DNA of 8,173 nt, taken from positions 1 through 8,173 of the forward strand of contig SFCY01000101.1 in assembly GCA_004558865.1 (NCBI GenBank). The letters run 5' to 3'. The notes beneath the pieces were generated by a model. It worked only from the letters and a program-made list of their open reading frames with translations. It searched no databases and was not told where the DNA came from. The DNA is from Bacteroidales bacterium. GTDB lineage: Bacteria > Bacteroidota > Bacteroidia > Bacteroidales > Bacteroidaceae. This document shows, one piece after another, positions 5,291 through 8,173 of the stretch (positions are counted from its first letter, which is position 1; each line of letters opens with the position of its first letter). A program made the translations under genes and the position numbers.

Positions 5291-5357
5291 GTCAAAAGAT
5301 TGCACATTTGAGGGTTGTGAAGAGTTTTTTTTTAGGAATGTAATCTTTTAAGCCACA

Positions 5358-5374
5358 AATCCCGATGAGGGATT
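5358..5374. promoter_or_regulatory. Palindrome at the arabinofuranosidase promoter
   Basis: AATCCC (5358-5363), GATGA, GGGATT (5369-5374) is a perfect 6-bp inverted repeat that overlaps the -33 TTG (5373-5375). Position and symmetry fit an operator for a dimeric regulator, for example one responding to arabinose or arabinan, but no regulator gene is visible in the window. Confidence 0.3.
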
Positions 5375-5403
5375 GGGCGTTTGGCCCTTTTTTAGTAACT
5401 TTG
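5373..5403 (+). promoter_or_regulatory. Promoter of the arabinofuranosidase gene
   Basis: TTG (5373-5375), a 20-bp spacer and TAACTTTG (5396-5403) match the Bacteroidota promoter consensus. The first ATG downstream is at 5424, giving a leader of about 15 nt. The spacer contains GGGC-GTTTG-GCCC followed by six T (5375-5393), a small terminator-like shape that is probably incidental. Confidence 0.7.
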
Positions 5404-5423
5404 CCACGACAATAACCAAACGA

Positions 5424-7928
5424 ATGAACAAGTTCTTCCTTTCCATATTGGCTTTCGCCGCCTGGAGCTTGTCCTCCTTGGCGCAGGACATCCAGCCATC
5501 GTTGGGCATCTACGCGGGCGACACCACCGTACAAGTGTTTCTCTATTCTCCCAATCCCAAGGCCGGACTGCACATGGCCTGCCTCAACGACCATGAGTTG
5601 TGGCAAGACTTGGGACAGCTCTGCGGCTCTGAGTATGGGCCATGGGCTTCGCGCCAGATGCTCAATCCCTTTGTCATCAACCGCGACGGCACCTATGCAC
5701 TGCTCTTTGGCGTGGGCGGCAACGCTCCTTGCTTCGGGGCTGCGCTGAGCGAGGACCTGGTGACCTGGCGGCCGCAGGACTTCCCGAAGGTGAGCGTGCG
5801 TGGCTGCAGGGAACCCATCGCTTTTGCCAATGGCGACAACGGGTTTGACATCTATTTCAAGTCCGCTCAGGGGCCGCGCTTCCTCACTGCCTCGGGCGAC
5901 CTGCGCCACTTTTCCAAGGATGAGTCCTCAACGATAGAGGATGTGGCTTGGCTTCGCGATACGGCCTCCATCAGTGGCACGACTTATGACGGCACGCTCC
6001 TCGAACTGCCCAAGGTGCACTTCGACTACATCGTCGATTATCTCCACGCCTTGGCCAACGATGCGAGGATGAGCGCCTTGAGCATGGCCGACGACAGTCG
6101 GCGGTTTGCCTCATTGCCCAACGTCAGTGCCTCGCTGCGTGTGGACCTCGATAGTCGGAAGAACATTTCCAGCCAACTCTACGGAGTCTTCTTTGAGGAC
6201 ATCAACTGTGCCGCCGACGGTGGCCTCTATGCGGAGATGGTCCAGAATCGTGACTTCGAGTACAGCGCGAGCGACCGCGAGGGGTGGAATGCGGCCACGG
6301 CGTGGGGCTGCGTCGCGCCCAATGGCAAGTTGGAGATTGCCACCGACTATCCTTTGAGTCGCAACAATCCCCACTATGTGGTTCTCTCGGGGGAGGGCAT
6401 CTACAACAAAGGCTATGACGGTATGGTGGTGAGAGCCGACAGCCTCTATCATTTCAGCGTGTGGGCGCGTCTGCTGGGAGGGGATGGGAAGAAGAAAAAA
6501 ATCATAGTGATGCTTTCAGACAATGAGGGCAACACCTTGGCGGATGGCAAGTTGACTGTTGAGGACTCAAGTTGGACTGAGTATCGGTTGGCTTTGAGGG
6601 TGGAACGTCCTAAGACGCGAAAAGACGTGGACAAGTTTAAGGACGTCGTGCTCTCTGTGGTTCCGCAGGGCGAGGGGAGGGTGGCGCTCGACATGGTCAG
6701 CCTCATGCCCAACGACACGTATCGGGGACACGGTCTGCGCCGCGACTTGGTGGAGGCCATCTCACGCCTGCAGCCCAAGTTCCTGCGTTTTCCCGGCGGC
6801 TGTCTTGTCCACGGCAACGGACTCTCAAACATCTATCATTGGAAAGAGACCGTTGGTCCGCTGCAGGACCGCCGGCCGGCGTCCAACTATTGGGGCTATC
6901 ACCAGACAAGGGGACTGGGGTTCGAGGAGTTCTTCCAGCTCTGCGACGACTTGGGCTGCGAGCCGCTGCCAGTGGTGGCTGCGGGTGTGCCCTGCCAATG
7001 TTCGGCAGCCGACTCATCGGGCTATGCCGGCCAGCAAGGGGGAATCGACATGAAGGATATGCCCGCCTACTGTGATGAGATATTGGAGCTTATCGACTGG
7101 GCGCGCAGCCATCATCACCTTAATTATATAGGTATAGGCAACGAGGACCAGGTGTCTACGGCTTTCGAGCAACGCTTCCTCATGATAAGCAAGGCCATCA
7201 AGCAACGCTATCCCGACATCAAGGTCATCGGCACAGCTGGCATGAGCCATAATCCCTCTGCCGACTATGTGGAGGGCTGGAAGTTTGCCAAGGCGCATGG
7301 GGATGTCGTCGATTTGGTCGACGAGCATTATTATGAGTCTACGGGCTGGTTTCTCACCCATCCCGACTATTACGACGACTACGACCGCAAGGGGCCGAAG
7401 GTCTATCTCGGCGAGTATGCGAGCCGCACGCGCACCATGGAGTCGGCCTTGGCCGAGGCTGCCTATCTTTGCAATGTGGAGCGCAACGGCGATGTCGTGG
7501 AAATGTGCAGCTATGCCCCCTTGCTGTGCAATGTGAACCATCAGAACTGGAATCCCAACCTCATTTATTTCGACAACGACACGCTCTCTGTCACGCCATC
7601 TTATCTCGTGCAGCAGCTCTTCTCAACCCATAGCGGCGATCGCTATGTGGAATGTTCCATAAAGCTGATGCCCGACGACGCCAACCTGCGCTTTCGGGTG
7701 GCGGCATCGTTGGTGGAAGACAGCAAGACGGGAGAACGCTATCTGAAAATCGTCAATACCCTGCCGCGCAAGCTCGACGTGTCGGTGGAGGGACTCCAAA
7801 TACCGCGCGACGCCCAGATGGAGACAGTCTGCGGCAGCCCCGATGCGGAGAAGGCTTCCATAGAAATAGGTGTGGTGGGAGAGAAGCTTGAGCTGCGTCC
7901 CTACAGCGTGAGCGTCGTCACGCTGTGA
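5424..7928 (+). CDS. Exported GH51 alpha-L-arabinofuranosidase, GH43-like N-terminus
   Basis: This 834-residue enzyme should release arabinofuranose from plant arabinans or arabinoxylans outside the cytoplasm. The signal peptide is 1-20 (MNKFFLSILAFAAWSLSSLA, cut before Q21). Residues 24-170 hold three propeller-blade-like repeats of the GH43 type, such as LNPFVINRDGTYALLFG (80-96) and CREPIAFANGDNGFDIYF (128-145); the usual RDP motif reads LNP, so this part is probably not catalytic. From about 235 comes the GH51 region: LYGVFFEDINCAADGGLYAE (252-271), a CBM4-like beta region (about 285-430), FLRFPGGC (453-460), the acid/base E574 in IGNED, the nucleophile E664 in YLGEYA, and a C-terminal beta domain (about 725-834). 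The frame also holds an ATG at 5373, but that overlaps the -33 element, so 5424 is the start. It stands alone, with no SusC/SusD nearby. The exact substrate is not readable from sequence. Confidence 0.92.
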   Translation: MNKFFLSILAFAAWSLSSLAQDIQPSLGIYAGDTTVQVFLYSPNPKAGLHMACLNDHELWQDLGQLCGSEYGPWASRQMLNPFVINRDGTYALLFGVGGNAPCFGAALSEDLVTWRPQDFPKVSVRGCREPIAFANGDNGFDIYFKSAQGPRFLTASGDLRHFSKDESSTIEDVAWLRDTASISGTTYDGTLLELPKVHFDYIVDYLHALANDARMSALSMADDSRRFASLPNVSASLRVDLDSRKNISSQLYGVFFEDINCAADGGLYAEMVQNRDFEYSASDREGWNAATAWGCVAPNGKLEIATDYPLSRNNPHYVVLSGEGIYNKGYDGMVVRADSLYHFSVWARLLGGDGKKKKIIVMLSDNEGNTLADGKLTVEDSSWTEYRLALRVERPKTRKDVDKFKDVVLSVVPQGEGRVALDMVSLMPNDTYRGHGLRRDLVEAISRLQPKFLRFPGGCLVHGNGLSNIYHWKETVGPLQDRRPASNYWGYHQTRGLGFEEFFQLCDDLGCEPLPVVAAGVPCQCSAADSSGYAGQQGGIDMKDMPAYCDEILELIDWARSHHHLNYIGIGNEDQVSTAFEQRFLMISKAIKQRYPDIKVIGTAGMSHNPSADYVEGWKFAKAHGDVVDLVDEHYYESTGWFLTHPDYYDDYDRKGPKVYLGEYASRTRTMESALAEAAYLCNVERNGDVVEMCSYAPLLCNVNHQNWNPNLIYFDNDTLSVTPSYLVQQLFSTHSGDRYVECSIKLMPDDANLRFRVAASLVEDSKTGERYLKIVNTLPRKLDVSVEGLQIPRDAQMETVCGSPDAEKASIEIGVVGEKLELRPYSVSVVTL

Positions 7929-7951
7929 GGAAGCCGATGGATGATTGGCAG

Positions 7952-7992
7952 CGGGGCTTTCGGGGGCTGAAAGCAGACTCCCGAAAGGCCCG
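7952..7992 (+). terminator. Strong hairpin after the arabinofuranosidase gene
   Basis: Positions 7952-7966 pair with 7978-7992 over 15 bp with one G-G mismatch and one G-T wobble, enclosing an 11-base loop. It starts 24 bases past the stop codon. No U-run follows, so it is not a canonical intrinsic terminator; it may act as an RNA 3'-end stabiliser or a factor-aided stop. Confidence 0.45.
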
Positions 7993-8173
7993 TGCTGGTG
8001 TTGTGGTTATAGTGGCGTTTGCGCCCGCTCGCCCCCAAGGGAGGAGAAATTGAGCAAATTTTTATAACCCTTCATCGGCCTTTTTATTATTTGTCGACGT
8101 GTTTTTTTCGATTATTGTTGGTAAAATTGTCCTGTTTTACATGATTTAAGTTCGTTTTATGCCTGCAAAAGGG
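7993..8173. other. AT-rich right end without a visible gene
   Basis: No coding frame or RNA gene is recognisable. There is a weak AT hairpin, AAATT (8047-8051)/AATTT (8057-8061), followed by T residues, and a perfect 6-bp inverted repeat, GTAAAA (8121-8126)/TTTTAC (8135-8140), with an 8-base loop. No full TTG/TAnnTTTG promoter is seen on either strand. Confidence 0.4.

Noticed and set aside
5292..5909. Minus-strand frame of 205 codons
   Set aside because: It is antisense to the arabinofuranosidase signal peptide and N-terminal domain and crosses the divergent promoter region.

Overview
The window looks like chromosome of a Bacteroidota organism, most likely Prevotella or a close relative. 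Four promoters of the Bacteroidota type (TTG, 20-bp spacer, TAnnTTTG or one mismatch from it) can be read directly. The four proteins resemble Bacteroidales versions of their families, and most genes lack a Shine-Dalgarno sequence. The genus is inferred from family resemblance recalled from memory, not from a search.

Layout, left to right. Positions 1-100 hold what looks like a leftward promoter region made of 32-bp tandem units, driving something beyond the left edge. Positions 101-268 show no gene. A tRNA-Phe(GAA) gene (318-390, minus) is complete with its own promoter (412-442) and an intrinsic terminator (269-302). Positions 443-857 carry no convincing gene; they hold a 26-bp inverted repeat and a 16-bp tandem repeat abutting the 3' end of thiL. 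Then comes a leftward cluster read sppA (5229-3457), lpxK (3324-2143), thiL (1967-858). A divergent gene, 5424-7928, encodes an exported GH51 alpha-L-arabinofuranosidase with an unusual N-terminal GH43-like segment. The right end (7929-8173) holds a strong hairpin and AT-rich sequence without a gene.

How the genes relate. sppA (envelope signal peptide peptidase), lpxK (lipid A 4'-kinase) and thiL (thiamine phosphate kinase) lie on one strand with gaps of about 130 and 175 bp. A clear -7 box is seen only before sppA, so they may be one transcription unit, although the long gaps leave room for internal signals. They share no pathway beyond two being envelope functions. The arabinofuranosidase has its own promoter and a palindrome beside it, and acts on arabinose-containing plant polysaccharide outside the cytoplasm. 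No SusC/SusD or other polysaccharide-utilisation genes are visible.

I see no phage, IS, CRISPR array, toxin or defence genes. The coding content is ordinary; the parts most worth a second look are the non-coding repeats, the structured thiL leader and the domain make-up of the arabinofuranosidase.
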